From Pontederia crassipes (lineage: Eukaryota > Streptophyta > Magnoliopsida > Commelinales > Pontederiaceae): DNA of 64,000 nucleotides. Shown in pieces: positions 1 through 10,440 of the stretch (positions within the stretch are counted from its first letter, which is position 1; each line of letters starts with the position of its first letter). The stretch lies in assembly GCA_030549335.1 (NCBI GenBank), contig CM060183.1:26362552-26426551 (forward strand), written 5' to 3'. Made by a program: the position numbers and the translations under genes. The notes below the pieces were generated by a model, which saw only the letters and a list, made by a program, of their open reading frames with translations, did not search any database and was not told where the DNA came from.

Positions 1-345
1 AATTATTTATATATTAATAAAGAATAAAAATAATTTCATAATTAATATTTTTATATCATGGGTGCACTAAATAAAATTTATTTCAACATAAATTTCTATA
101 TATTTTAACAAAATATTAGTTGTGAAATTTTATTTTATTAATTGAGATATAAATAATTTATTTATCATATTATAATAGAATTTGTATAGTGCTTGATTGA
201 ATAATTTGTCATATGTCTAATTATGTCATTTTATATTCATCAGCTAATTATATCGCTAAGTTTATCAAACACTTATTTATTATAATGTCTAACTGCTAAT
301 TATCATCTGCTACCCGCTATCCATTAGTTAAACATATTAAGTATA
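1..345. repeat. Dispersed AT-rich repeat, copy A (cut by window edge)
   Basis: The sequence aligns by eye, in the same orientation and over almost its whole length, with 34478-34850. Shared landmarks are the phrase around 'ATGGGTGCACTA', 'ATATAAATAATTTATTT' and 'GAATAATTTGTCATATGT'. Neither copy has coding potential. This is probably a non-autonomous transposon family. Its left end lies outside the window, so its terminal structure cannot be read here. Confidence 0.6.
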
Positions 346-910
346 TAAAATCATTAATGTTCCTCCTCATACTCGTTTAAGCTTTAAGAAAAATTGATCA
401 ACACATCAAATTTGACATGATATTAGAACTAGAGGTCATAAGTTCAAATCTTTTTAAGCTCTAATTAAAAAAATATTTCCTCTCTTTATTGTACACGTGG
501 TGAGCCGAATCAGACAAAAAATTATTAGTAGCCCACACTTGATTGTTTCTCCAACAATAATTCACATTACCAAAAAGTGGTATATAACATCAACAAAAAA
601 GCATTATTTTTATCATTATTGTTATCATCATCATTAATTAATTATCAACTATATTGTCTTATTACACACAAATATAATATTAGTCACAATATTTTTGTAT
701 AATATATTCTCATGTTTTTCATTTTTTTAAAAAACTAAACGTTTAATATATTAATTTTATGATTTTCCGTTCAAGTTTAAAATGATAAAGAGTATTCTAA
801 TAAAAGATGCGTTATTTAGTCATATTTCATTATAAATAATGTGCACATACACAGGTGATGTAGATTAGAGAATGCGGTAAACGTTCTTAGTAGATTTGAG
901 GAATCCTTCT

Positions 911-989
<79 letters not shown>

Positions 990-1392
990 TTTTCAGATGT
1001 ATCAAATACATCTCACGTTTTTCGTGAATCAAAACTATCGAATCGAGTAAAATTATCTTGCAGTTTGGTTTGGTGTTACCGTGTAAAAGTAACCATATAA
1101 TGACTCCGTGAACACTTAAAATTTAAGGGACGCAATAATTAGAAAAGAGAAATTGAGGGGACTTTAGATACAAATTAAGAATTAAACATTGGTCTATTTT
1201 ATCAAGTAAACTTAATAATATAATTATAAACTGGTGCTTAATATTAATAATTCTTTACTCTTTATTGCATAATATTTCTTTACTGGATATGTTTATTTTC
1301 GATATCGTTTCCTCATATTTATCTTTAAAATATAATGACTGATACTATTTCGATAGAATTGGTCATTAGGTTAGATAACTTCATTGGATCAA
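346..1392. other. Intergenic AT-rich DNA, no gene seen
   Basis: Strongly AT-rich with frequent stops in all frames. The only structure I can name is the TA microsatellite at 917-987. The short open frame that starts in that run is a translation of the dinucleotide repeat and not a gene. Confidence 0.6.
917..987. repeat. (TA)n microsatellite, about 35 units
   Basis: Uninterrupted TA dinucleotide run of 71 bp, preceded by a short TG run. It is likely length-variable between individuals and can form cruciform structures. Confidence 0.97.
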
Positions 1393-1401
1393 TTAATTAA
1401 A

Positions 1402-1592
1402 GGATAATATGGGTGTCCCCCCATATATTTTCAGCCGTCGGATGCCATCCGACGGCTGTCGCGCCTAAGAGGGGGTGGGCGTCCAACCGGATCGGTCCGG
1501 AGTCGTCTGTGCGTGGTTCGATCGGTCTGGACCGTGTACAAACTGAGCTCAGATGCTCATTTCGCCATCTCTTTCGCCCAAAAATTTCCCTC
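1402..1592 (+). repeat. Left terminal inverted repeat of the 3.5-kb MULE
   Basis: Pairs with 4740-4917 on the other strand. Alignment by eye is close to the end of the 'CCCAAAAATTT' stretch, apart from a ~13-bp insertion in the left copy and scattered substitutions. It contains its own short palindrome around 'CCGTCGGATGCCATCCGACGG'. Confidence 0.88.
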
Positions 1593-2979
1593 CTCGCGCT
1601 CTCTCCCCTCTCCTCTGCACGACCCTCGCCGCTGCACGCCAACGACGGACCTCGAGCGTGCCTCCTCGCGCTCTCTCCCCTCTCCGCTGCACGACCTGCT
1701 GCGCGGCGACGACGGATCTCGAGTGCGCATACAGAACTGGCTGCTGCGTGCCGACGACGGACCCTTGCCGATCTCCAGATCTGCACGCACGACCCTCCCC
1801 GATCTCCGAGCACGCCGACGATGGTCCTCGAGCACGCCTCCTCGCACTCTCTCCCCTCTCCTCTGCACGACCCGCTACGCGCCGACGATGGACCCTCGCC
1901 GATCTCTAGGCCTCGGCGTGTCTGCCTCCGATCTACGCCGCCATGGACGTCCGACCTCGAACCCGAGTGTGTCGCCGTGCTTGCCATCGATCTACGCCGC
2001 CGTGGACGTCGAAGGTTCTTTCTTCCTATTTCTTCTCGATTTCTCAAATTCTCCCTCAATCCAACCACATCTCCTCGCCTCCAGGAACCCACGACCCTCG
2101 ATCACACTGATCTGGCCACCGCCGCTAGTCGCCGCCGCCGGGCCGCCGTTGACTGTTGGAGTCTGGCTGCGCCGCCATTGACCTGTTGGAGACTGGCTCA
2201 ACCGCCCCATCACCTCTTGGAGTCTGCCGCCCTATTGCCCTGTTGTCCTACCGGCCCGCTGCTGCCCGCACACGGCCCTGTTGCCTTGTCATCTTGACGG
2301 CCCGCCGCCGCCCACCCACGGCCCTATTGCTTTGTCGTCCTGCCGGCCCGCCCACGCACGCAATGTGTGTAATTCGCAGACGTTAATCATCTCTCGATTA
2401 ATCACACTGCAATTAGTGTTAATCACTCATGATTTCATGATTACATATGTAGATCACGGATACTGTAGTTATGTAATTACTTGTTAACTCATGTTTAATC
2501 AATGTGTAAACATCTTATTATATGTTAACATGTGTTTAATCAATGTGTAACCAATTCTGTAATGAATGTTGTCCAATTCCTTCGAACTATGTTTCTAAGT
2601 TGTCCAATTCTGTAATGAATGTAATGAAACTGATGCATATGGCCGTTTATTTTTTTAATAGGACTGATGTCCAAATCTAAGTTGTCCAATTCTGTAATGA
2701 AAATGTTTCTAAGTTGTTATTTTGAACTATGAAACTGATGCATATGTATAACTAAATTTTTTTTTTACTTTGTAGGCCTTTTGCGGATGTGCAGCTGCTG
2801 ATGTCCCACTTTCATAGCTGTATTTTGTGGGGATTGTTATATGTGGCCTAATGTTGTTGGATCATCTTTAGGGCAAATGTTGAATGTAACTTGTCCATTG
2901 ATATTTTGTTTCTTTGGATTCTGAATGTAACTTGTCCATTGATATTCTAAAATGGCATGTGGGAAAACCTTACGTATGG

Positions 2980-3055
2980 CATATTCTATCTTCTTTTACT
3001 TGTCGACATATTCTATCTTCTTTTACATTGTCGACATATTCTATCTTCTTTTACT
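2980..3055. repeat. Short tandem repeat, three ~27-bp units
   Basis: Three copies of a unit starting 'CATATTCTATCTTCTTTTAC' and separated by 'GTCGA', inside the AT-rich core of the MULE. Upstream, 2880-2945 also holds a duplicated 'GAATGTAACTTGTCCATTG'. Confidence 0.85.
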
Positions 3056-4029
3056 TTTTCCATGTGTGCATGCATAATGTTTGTCTAAACATGTTTTCTA
3101 TGTTGTCGAAAGCATGCATGCACACAAACCTCTGGTTGTCGTGTTGATTCTGAGCTAAAGTTTCAGAGATCATGCAAGTTGTATATGTTAATCCTGTGGA
3201 TTTGAACAAGACATGCAGGGTTGCATCAAATTTCAATCTTCTCTTCTTGAAACACAAGCATGAAAGTGATGAATGCATTCGGTAGAATCACAGACTCTGC
3301 ACATAATTTGCAATCACCTAACGGATTTCAAATTTGGTACAACATCTTTAACCGGTCTGTCGAATGCTTTCAAATCTTCATCACGTGATTCATAATCTCA
3401 ATGAACATAAATGAGCATTTTTTCCCTTTTTTCTGTTTGACCTCGCTTAATATTTCAGAAAGCACAAATCATTATTTTCCATTTCAACACAGTTAGCTGA
3501 CCATACAAATCGCCAGCCCACCGTATTAAAGGTCTTTCCAATTGGTACACTCTACGTCTTCACTAAACTCTTTTGTGTCTATTGCCTGTCTGCAGCTTTA
3601 CCAGTTCACTTGCATTGCAAAACTGCCTTCCATGTGTCTAACCATCAATGCCTCTATGTACTACTACACATGTCTTAAACTTGGTTTCGTGGACAACAAA
3701 TTAAGCAAAATAAGTGACCATAATCTAATTGGCCTCCTAAATCTTGTTTAATGATACATAGATGTCATTTGAAATGCATGTAAGTAGATGTATGTGCCAA
3801 GGGCGTCGGAATCGTCTTCCGAGAATATTATTTGTCCATGAAGTCTGTAAAATTGCCTTATCTTGCGCAAAAAGGACTATTTGAAGCACACGAAGGACGA
3901 GAGGTGAATGTGGCAGAAGATGACATGCCGATGAATTGAGTGACCTGTGAATCAAGAAGATCGTTCATTCAATTTTTGTTATGAATACATAAAATGCATG
4001 CATGATTGATGTTCATTACACTAATTGCG

Positions 4030-4410
4030 ATTAGCGGCAAGGCAGGGCGGCGGGGCGGGAGCGGCAAGGCAGGGCAGTGGGGCGGGTAGCGGCAGAGCAG
4101 GGCGGCGGGGCAGGAGCGGCAGCGCAGGGCGGCGGGGCGGTAGCGACAGCGCAGGATGGCGGGGCGGGAGCGGGAAGGCAGGGCGGCGGGGTGGTAGCGG
4201 TAGCGCAGGGCAGCGAGGCAAGAGCGGCAGCGCAGAGCGGCGGGGCAAGAGTAGCAGCGCAGGGCGGCAGGGCGGGAGCGGGAAGGCAGGGCGGCGGGGC
4301 GGGAGCGACAGTGCAGGGCGGCGGGGCGGTAGCGGCAAGGCAGGGCGGCAGAGCGGAAGCTGTAAGGCAGGGCGGCGGAGCGGGAGCGGCAAGGCAGGGC
4401 GGGGGGAGAG
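4030..4410. repeat. 27-bp GC-rich minisatellite in the right arm of the MULE
   Basis: About fourteen imperfect units related to 'GGCAAGGCAGGGCGGCGGGGC', period 27. Because 27 is a multiple of three, all units stay in phase and several frames remain open on both strands, giving Gly/Ala/Ser-rich or Pro/Ala/Cys-rich translations. I regard those frames as a by-product of the repeat and not as a protein gene. Confidence 0.85.
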
Positions 4411-4739
4411 AGCGGCAGCGCAGGGCGGGCGAACTCCGCAGGGCGGGCGAACTCGGCAGGGCGGGGCGGGAGCGCGCAGATCTCGTCGGGTGGTTGCCGA
4501 TCCGCGCGGATCTGGCCGGGTGGTTGTCGCTGCGACCAAATCTCGTCGGATGTTGCCGATCCGCGAGGATCAGGCCGGATGGTTGTCGCTGCGACCAGAT
4601 CTCGTCGGGTGGTCGTGGGTGCTCGAGATCGCCGTCGTGTTGCCAGGTCGTTGCACAGATCTGGTTGACGGGTCGTCGTGGGTGCTCGAGGTCGCCGTCG
4701 GAGAGGGGAGGGAGAGAGAGGAGGCGGCCGAAAGCGGAG

Positions 4740-4917
4740 AGAGAAATTTTTGGGCGAAATGAGCGTCTGAGCTCAGTTTGTACACGATCCGGACCGGTCG
4801 AACTGCGCGCAGGCGATTCCGGACCGGTCCGGTTGGACGCCCACCCCCTCTTAGGCGCGACAACCGTCGGATGGCATCCGATGACTGAAAATATATGGGG
4901 GGACACCCATATTATTC
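4740..4917 (-). repeat. Right terminal inverted repeat of the 3.5-kb MULE
   Basis: Reverse complement of the left repeat at 1402-1592. The palindromic 'CATCGGATGCCATCCGACGG' segment near the end is retained with one arm mutated. Target duplication TTAATTAAA follows immediately. Confidence 0.88.
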
Positions 4918-5214
4918 TTAATTAAAATTCCTAAATAGGAGCTATGAGTATCCAATTGAGGATATGTAAATCTTTTTTTTTCGCTTCATATTTGAAACTA
5001 ATATCTTAGCAAACACTAAGACTCACATCAAAAAAAAAATTAAAGTAAAAATATGGCAGAGGGTAAGAGTCAACAACTCATATTTTTATGAGGTAAATTA
5101 CACGAATCATTTTAAGTCAATATTTCAATAGTCTCTTAATTTCAATTTATAATTCGATTGTCTTTGAACTTTATTTTTTTTTTCATGTATCGTCCATGTT
5201 CGGTAATAGTCGAT

Positions 5215-5347
5215 TGTAACGACCTGAAGCAAGAATATCATGGGCTTATATGTAGCTACCTCTTTTACCTATCAAGACGCATTTTAAATTCGTACGGGCT
5301 AATAGGTCTAAAACGAACAATATCTTGATTGGACTGGGGGTGTTACA
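5215..5347 (+). mobile_element. Solo LTR of a very small LTR retrotransposon
   Basis: Begins TGTAACGACC and ends GGGGTGTTACA, with a perfect 5-bp duplication TCGAT on both sides (5210-5214, 5348-5352). It resembles the 152-bp LTR at 58831-58982, sharing 'ATCAAGACGCATTTTAAATT'-like and 'GAACAATATCTTGA' segments. At 133 bp it is in the size range of TRIM-type miniature retrotransposons. A solo LTR is what recombination between the two LTRs of a complete element leaves behind. Confidence 0.82.
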
Positions 5348-5957
5348 TCGATTTTATGATTATATTAATAACATGGCATAATAAAAAAATAAAAAACATT
5401 CTAAAATTAATAAAAATATTATAAAAATAATAAAAAATTAAAAAGGGTCGGCGCACATTGAATCCAACCCAAAACTGATTGGATTCTATTCGCTTCAAGT
5501 TGGTCAAACTTGACGTTGAATCCGAATCAACCCAAATAGCCAGAGTCGGTCCGCTTTGATGGATTCATCGACCCGTACTAATTTGTGACTTATTTTTTTC
5601 AGTCGTTTTGTAAATAAGAGAAAAAAAAGTTAACTGCATAACTAAAATATAAATTTAACAGAAAAAAGAACATAACGGCGTTGAGTGTTTTGGGTTAAAA
5701 TAGAAGTATTTGAATAATTGATAAAAGGAAATAAAATATCAAATTTCAAGTTTTAAAATAAAAATACATTAATAAAGTAACCCACTTAAACTTGCAAGTA
5801 CCAAGTAATACTATGATTGTAATATTAAGAAACGGATTAAGGAGAAAATTTTCAATTGGCTGAATTATGCAATAACAATCCTAAGATTATAATACGGAAT
5901 CGAAAGTTTTTTCCAACCTAAATCGAAAAAGGTTAAAAATTGAATTATATTTTAAAA
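5348..5957. other. Intergenic, no gene seen
   Basis: AT-rich DNA with no open frame worth reporting. The stretch just before the solo LTR (about 5090-5200) contains 'GGTAAATTACACGAATCATTT', which resembles the end of the MULE at 5958-6673 and may be a decayed relative. Confidence 0.45.
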
Positions 5958-6673
5958 GGATAAATTACACCAAACGCCTTCCAACTTTAATGTTTACTCA
6001 GTGAAACCCTCCAACTTCACTTTATAGCACGAATGTCCTTTATCTTTTAACTCATTTGACTTGGTGCCCTCTTTACCTACTATAGTCTGTCTCCCGGTCA
6101 TGGAACTATTGTGGCGTAGATGTGACGCTGGCACAACATCTTCTCTCCTCTTCAAACTGACGTGATAATATTAAAGAAATAAAAAATACCACACTGACAC
6201 GAAAGGGGGCCGCTCGCCCCCCTTGACCTGGCCGGAGAGTTTGCGGGGTGTGTGTGTGGGGAGGGGGGGGGGGGGGTGAGACCTCGCTTCCCCCTTCTCC
6301 TGCGACCTTGCTCGTCCCCATCTACCACCTCGCCGGCAAGCGACGCTAGGCCCCCGCCTTTGCGACCTCGCTGACGAGTTTGCGGGGTGTGAGGGGGGAG
6401 CGGGGGCTCTCCTCGTCGACGCATGGGAGGGGGGTGACGCCTCTCCTCCGGCGAGCGATGCCAATGAGGTCGGGGGGAGGGGGGAGCGCCTTCTCCCACG
6501 CGCTAGCATGACATTTTTTATTTTTTAATATTGACACATTAGTTTGGAGATGATAGAAGATGTCTTGTTAACACCACATCTGCGCCACTTCTGTTCTATG
6601 CCGAGAGACGAGCTATAGCAAGTGAAAGATATCGTTGAGCAAACATTAAAATTGGATAGCGTGTAATTTATCC
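5958..6673. mobile_element. Second Mutator-like element, 716 bp, non-autonomous
   Basis: Ends GGATAAATTACACC and, inverted, GGATAAATTACACG; the inverted repeats continue for roughly 200 bp with divergence. Flanked by a 10-bp duplication TATTTTAAAA (5948-5957 and 6674-6683). The core at about 6200-6500 is GC-rich with long G runs and repeated 'GACCTCGC' and 'GAGTTTGCGGGGTGTG' motifs. It has no transposase. The open frames in the core are low-complexity Pro/Arg-rich translations without homology that I recognise. Confidence 0.85.
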
Positions 6674-6683
6674 TATTTTAAAA

Positions 6684-7455
6684 TAGTAAAATTTAAAAGG
6701 AAAATTCTTGGTGTAAATAGTTTCTAATCGTAAATAACTTCAGAAATCATATTTAGTCTTATGGGTTGTATAAGTAAGTCAAATAAATTTATTTGTTGTT
6801 TTTGAAAAATCTCCAATGAAAACGTTGGACTTATAAATTGTTAGAATAAAATAACACATAATAAAAAAAACACGGGGGATCCCTGTTTTTTTGGTTGTTA
6901 ACTGATGTCACTCGACCAATTAAATTATTATTTTACCCCACTCTTTTCATATATTATCCATCATATCATATTTCTTCCTTTTGTTGTTTTCCCTTTTTCT
7001 CCTCTATTTCTTATAAAATAAAATAAATCAATCAACTGAATAATAAATTAACAATAAGTTTCTAATGCAAATATATTAAATATATTAATATAAGTAGTTA
7101 ATATAACTTTTATGTAAAGTTTTTAATCAATTTAATATCAAGCACATTTAAATTAATTAATATATTATAGTCAATTACATATAAATAATAATAATTTTCT
7201 TAACAAACAATTACAATAGTTACTACTTATCTAGAGTTTAAACATTTTGGATATCTATCAACACTCCAGTTAAAGGCAAATAAAAATATAGTATGCATGA
7301 AATCGTGCAATACGTTAGATCTTAATTGTAGGGTATCAAATATTTTTTTAGTCTCTCAGTTACTAACACCTAACCTAAATCCGAGGTATCTAAAACTGAC
7401 TAATTTTGCTAGCCAAATTTAATTATGATATCAAAATGTTTTATTCCACGACATA
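6684..7455. other. Intergenic AT-rich DNA, no gene seen
   Basis: No open frame, repeat unit or motif that I can support. Confidence 0.5.
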
Positions 7456-7456
7456 T

Positions 7457-7861
7457 AGGGCCGTTTGGTTGATGAATAAATGTCAGAAAGTTATTCCGAA
7501 AATATATCCAAATAATACGAAGAATAAGAATAAGTTGGTCAAACTTCATTTTTGCGGATACAAAAATTGTAAAACTACTATGCTATTCCATGAAATCTAA
7601 TATTTCATCAAAAATTATATTCCATCAAAATGAAAGCTATTCTTAACGTTTCCACTTGTTAATAATTTCTTCTATTTTTTAATAATTTAACCATATATTA
7701 CTATATTTTTTTATTATAATAATAAATGTTAAGTATTTATAATAATAAAAATTTATTCTTTTTAAATCAAATAAGTGAAAGAATAAGAATATAAGACTAT
7801 CAAATTCTTTCGAATAAATCATTTTATTCCCTACCATATATTCTTCATCCAAACACTCGCG
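7457..7861. mobile_element. Candidate MITE (PIF/Harbinger-like ends)
   Basis: The left end reads GGGCCGTTTGGTTGATGAATA and the right end, inverted, GCGAGTGTTTGGATGAAGAATA. They share the GTTTGG-TGA-GAATA core typical of Tourist-like MITEs. The interior is AT-rich and non-coding. I could not find a clean 3-bp target duplication, so the limits are approximate. Confidence 0.4.
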
Positions 7862-8006
7862 TACTAATCTAGGCTCCCATATTAGAACAAGGATAGATGG
7901 TGTATACGGCTTTACATACAGTAGATCCATAGGATTGTTTATCCATTCGATTAATTCAATTATTTATTTATTTATTTATTTTATTAACTAAAGACAAGAG
8001 GGGGGT

Positions 8007-8330
8007 TGTCGGAGTCCATGGCATGGTGTTGGGACGAAAGAATCCACGTCGTCCGCGGAAGCTGAAGAACGAGTTGCAGAGTTGCAGGTTTTCTTCTGTT
8101 TTGTAGTCGTAGCAGTTAACATGCCTTGTAATACCAGTTTAAACTGACAGCCCATTACATATCGGTAGAACATTAGCATAAATAGGTCTAATTAGTTGTA
8201 ATTGAATTTTTATTGGAATAGAAACTCTACTATGCATTTGTTCTCTTCGCATTTTTCCTTTCCTCCGACGAATCGATCTTAACTCTGACCCGCACAGGAG
8301 CTCGATTTCTTAACGAGTGGTCGTAATCAT
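8007..8330 (+). mobile_element. Probable LTR fragment, family unknown
   Basis: Begins TGTCGGAGTCCATGG and has the composition of a plant LTR: a promoter-like 'CATAAATAGGTC' then a pyrimidine-rich leader. No second LTR, primer site or target duplication was found, so this rests on overall look only. Confidence 0.3.
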
Positions 8331-8649
8331 TACCATCGTGATTAAACTATTTTAATTATTTTATTAATCTAACTGTTAAAATTTCTGAGTTCATGTTATT
8401 ATGAATTGTCACAATATTTCAATGAACATACAATAATTCACCTAGTGATCATAATAATTGAAAATTTCATACCGGAAGAGTTGAGATGAAGTTGTAAGCA
8501 ATTCCTCCTTACTTAAACATTGAAAGTTGACTATAAAAAAATAATTACAAATTTTTATTAATGGTTGAATTTATAACATATATAAATCATAAAGGTTATG
8601 AATTATCTCTTGCAGCGGAAGCGGATCGTCGAGACTTTTGCACGGACAT

Positions 8650-9110
8650 TTGATGAACTTATCATTGGTTTCTACATGTGGAAGTTTTATTCTATACTTC
8701 TTATTATTTACTTTAATCCTAATGCATTTACATATTATTAGACTAATTTTTCTAGATAAATCGTCATTAGGTTAATTTTTGCATGTATAGTTTCATTTAT
8801 TTTTTATCTCTTTATTTTGTGTAAAAATTGATAAGTAGTGTCCTTTTTATTAGTTCAGTTTGTTGTTGACTGTTTTATCTTGTGTACAGGACTGCGGATG
8901 GCTGGGAGGCACCTTTTGGAGACTACTTTTACACTTAAAGCCACTTGTCATTTTCTGCTGGAGGAGACTACTTTTTTACTGCAACTGTCACAAAATATTC
9001 TTGCAAAAAATGTGGACAGATGACATGTTAGGAGGAAGAGGAAATAAAAGGAGAGGAGGCTATCAAGAAAAGGGGACTAGCTGGCTGAGCATTTTCTAGG
9101 GTTTGAGTCT
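8650..9110 (+). mobile_element. LTR-retrotransposon fragment, plus-strand arm of an inverted pair
   Basis: Aligns by eye, as reverse complement, with 9180-9690 from 'ATCATTGGTTTCTACATGTGG' to 'GAGCATTTTCTAGGGTTTG'. The two arms point toward each other across about 70 bp. No protein domain is recognised in the arm. The neighbouring minus-strand text just past the other arm suggests the downstream spacer or LTR of a Tat-like Ty3/gypsy element. It is a broken fossil. Confidence 0.6.
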
Positions 9111-9179
9111 CAAACAAGGAAGGAATCAAGAGTGCAAACTTTCACTTCTCAGCATTAACTTCCCTTCTTCCTTTCTTAC

Positions 9180-9690
9180 TAGAGACTCCGCAAACCCTAG
9201 AAAATGCTCATCCAGCCAGCCCTCTTTTCTCAGCAGCCTCCTCTCCTTTTATATTGTCCATAGATGCCTTTTGATCAAGGGATCAGAATGTTCCTCTTCC
9301 TCGTAGAATGCCATTTGTCCACTTTTTTTGCAATAATATTATTTGACAACTGCAGTAAAAAAAGTAGTCTCTTCCAACAGAAAATGACAAGTGGTTTTTA
9401 GTGCAAAAGTGGTCCCCAAAAGATGCCTCTCAGCCATCAGCAGTCCTGTACACAAGATAAAACAGTCAACAACAAATTGAACCAATAAAAAGGACACTAC
9501 TTTATCAATTTTTACACAAAATAAAGAGATAAAAGAAGAAAAGAAACTATACATGTAGAAATTAACCTAATTATGATTTATCTAGGAAAATTAGTCCAAT
9601 AGCATATAAATGCATCAGGATTAAAATAAATAATAAGAAGTATAGTATAAAACTTCCATATGTAGAAACCAATGATCATACTCCCTCAAA
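9180..9690 (-). mobile_element. LTR-retrotransposon fragment, minus-strand arm of an inverted pair
   Basis: Partner of 8650-9110. Just beyond it on the minus strand lies 'GCTTGAGGATAAGCAAGG' followed by 'TTTGAGGGAGTATGA'. Such a segment is commonly seen between integrase and the 3' LTR of Tat-lineage Ty3/gypsy elements. It is about 10% diverged from its partner by eye. Confidence 0.55.
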
Positions 9691-10440
9691 CTTAGATCCT
9701 TGCTTATCCTCAAGCAAAAAAATTCAGAATTTAAGAACAAAGTATTGAATTCAAACAGTTCGCAAAAGGAGTTCATGAGTTGAGAATTAGCTTATTGAAT
9801 GTGTCCCACATATCCCACATATCCCACACCTCTTTTCTTTCTCTTCCAACCAAGTTTTAGCTGAGAGACCACAAAAACTGAAGCAAATTTAAACCAAAAT
9901 GAACTACTTCAATTGATTTCTCTAGATTTTAGAGGCAAAGAGCTGCTACTTTAGTGTTGAGGCCTCAATCAATGGGTGAACAAAATTAGGAGTTGCTCCT
10001 TTTTTTTTTTAAACAAGAGCATGTCTTGACTTTTATTATAAACAAGCTATAGCCTTGACTTTTATTCATGCATATGCAAATAAGCAAATGTTACCCCTTG
10101 ATTTTTATTCATGCTGGTCAATAGGATAAAAATCCTAGTTTTATTCAGGGAAGCAATTTTTTTTTGCTCTCTTTATTCATGTATGCATGCAATGCAAAAA
10201 TGCAAATATTTGTTATCTTTTTCTATTCACCCGATTGATTAGGATTCTCAAAGTCAAGTATACCTCTTAGTCTAAATAGTCATGTTTTCAATCAAGATAG
10301 TCGCCAAAGTTTTGACCCCATTGTAGACATCATATTGTTCTAGCCATTCCCTAGGTGTTAGACAATGTTACCCACAAGAAACTATTTCAGCTCAATTTGC
10401 ACCTAATGCTTCTGAATGATAGCTGAGTAGAGCAAAGGTT
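9691..10440 (-). mobile_element. Probable internal spacer of a Tat-like LTR retrotransposon
   Basis: Non-coding DNA continuing directly from the minus-strand arm. It carries repeated 'TGACTTTTATT' and 'TTTATTCATGC' phrases typical of the long untranslated spacer of Tat-like elements. There is no intact coding domain. Boundaries are not defined. Confidence 0.35.

Larger units (their letters stand above)
1402..4917. mobile_element. Mutator-like element (MULE), non-autonomous, 3.5 kb
   Basis: Long terminal inverted repeats begin GGATAATATGGGTGTCC on the left and GAATAATATGGGTGTCC on the right when read inward. The element is flanked by a perfect 9-bp duplication, TTAATTAAA, at 1393-1401 and 4918-4926, the size expected of Mutator insertions. 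No MURA transposase is recognisable, so the element would need a transposase supplied elsewhere. The outer arms (about 1590-2370 and 4020-4740) are very GC-rich, while the centre (2380-4020) is AT-rich. Long open frames run inward from both repeats, but the ones starting at the first codons open with GTG, not ATG. It could be a Pack-MULE carrying host sequence, but no parent gene is identified with confidence. Confidence 0.9.

Noticed and set aside
912-1100. Short frame with an Ile/Tyr run.
   Set aside because: It is a translation of the TA microsatellite.
1413-2297. Long open frame starting in the left MULE inverted repeat, and its counterpart at 4031-4906 on the minus strand.
   Set aside because: Both begin with GTG, which is not a normal plant start, and the translations are low-complexity Pro/Ser/Arg or Pro/Ala/Cys text produced by GC-rich repeats.
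4030-4410. Regular repeats that might suggest a CRISPR-like array.
   Set aside because: Units are contiguous with no unique spacers and the genome is a plant's; it is a minisatellite.
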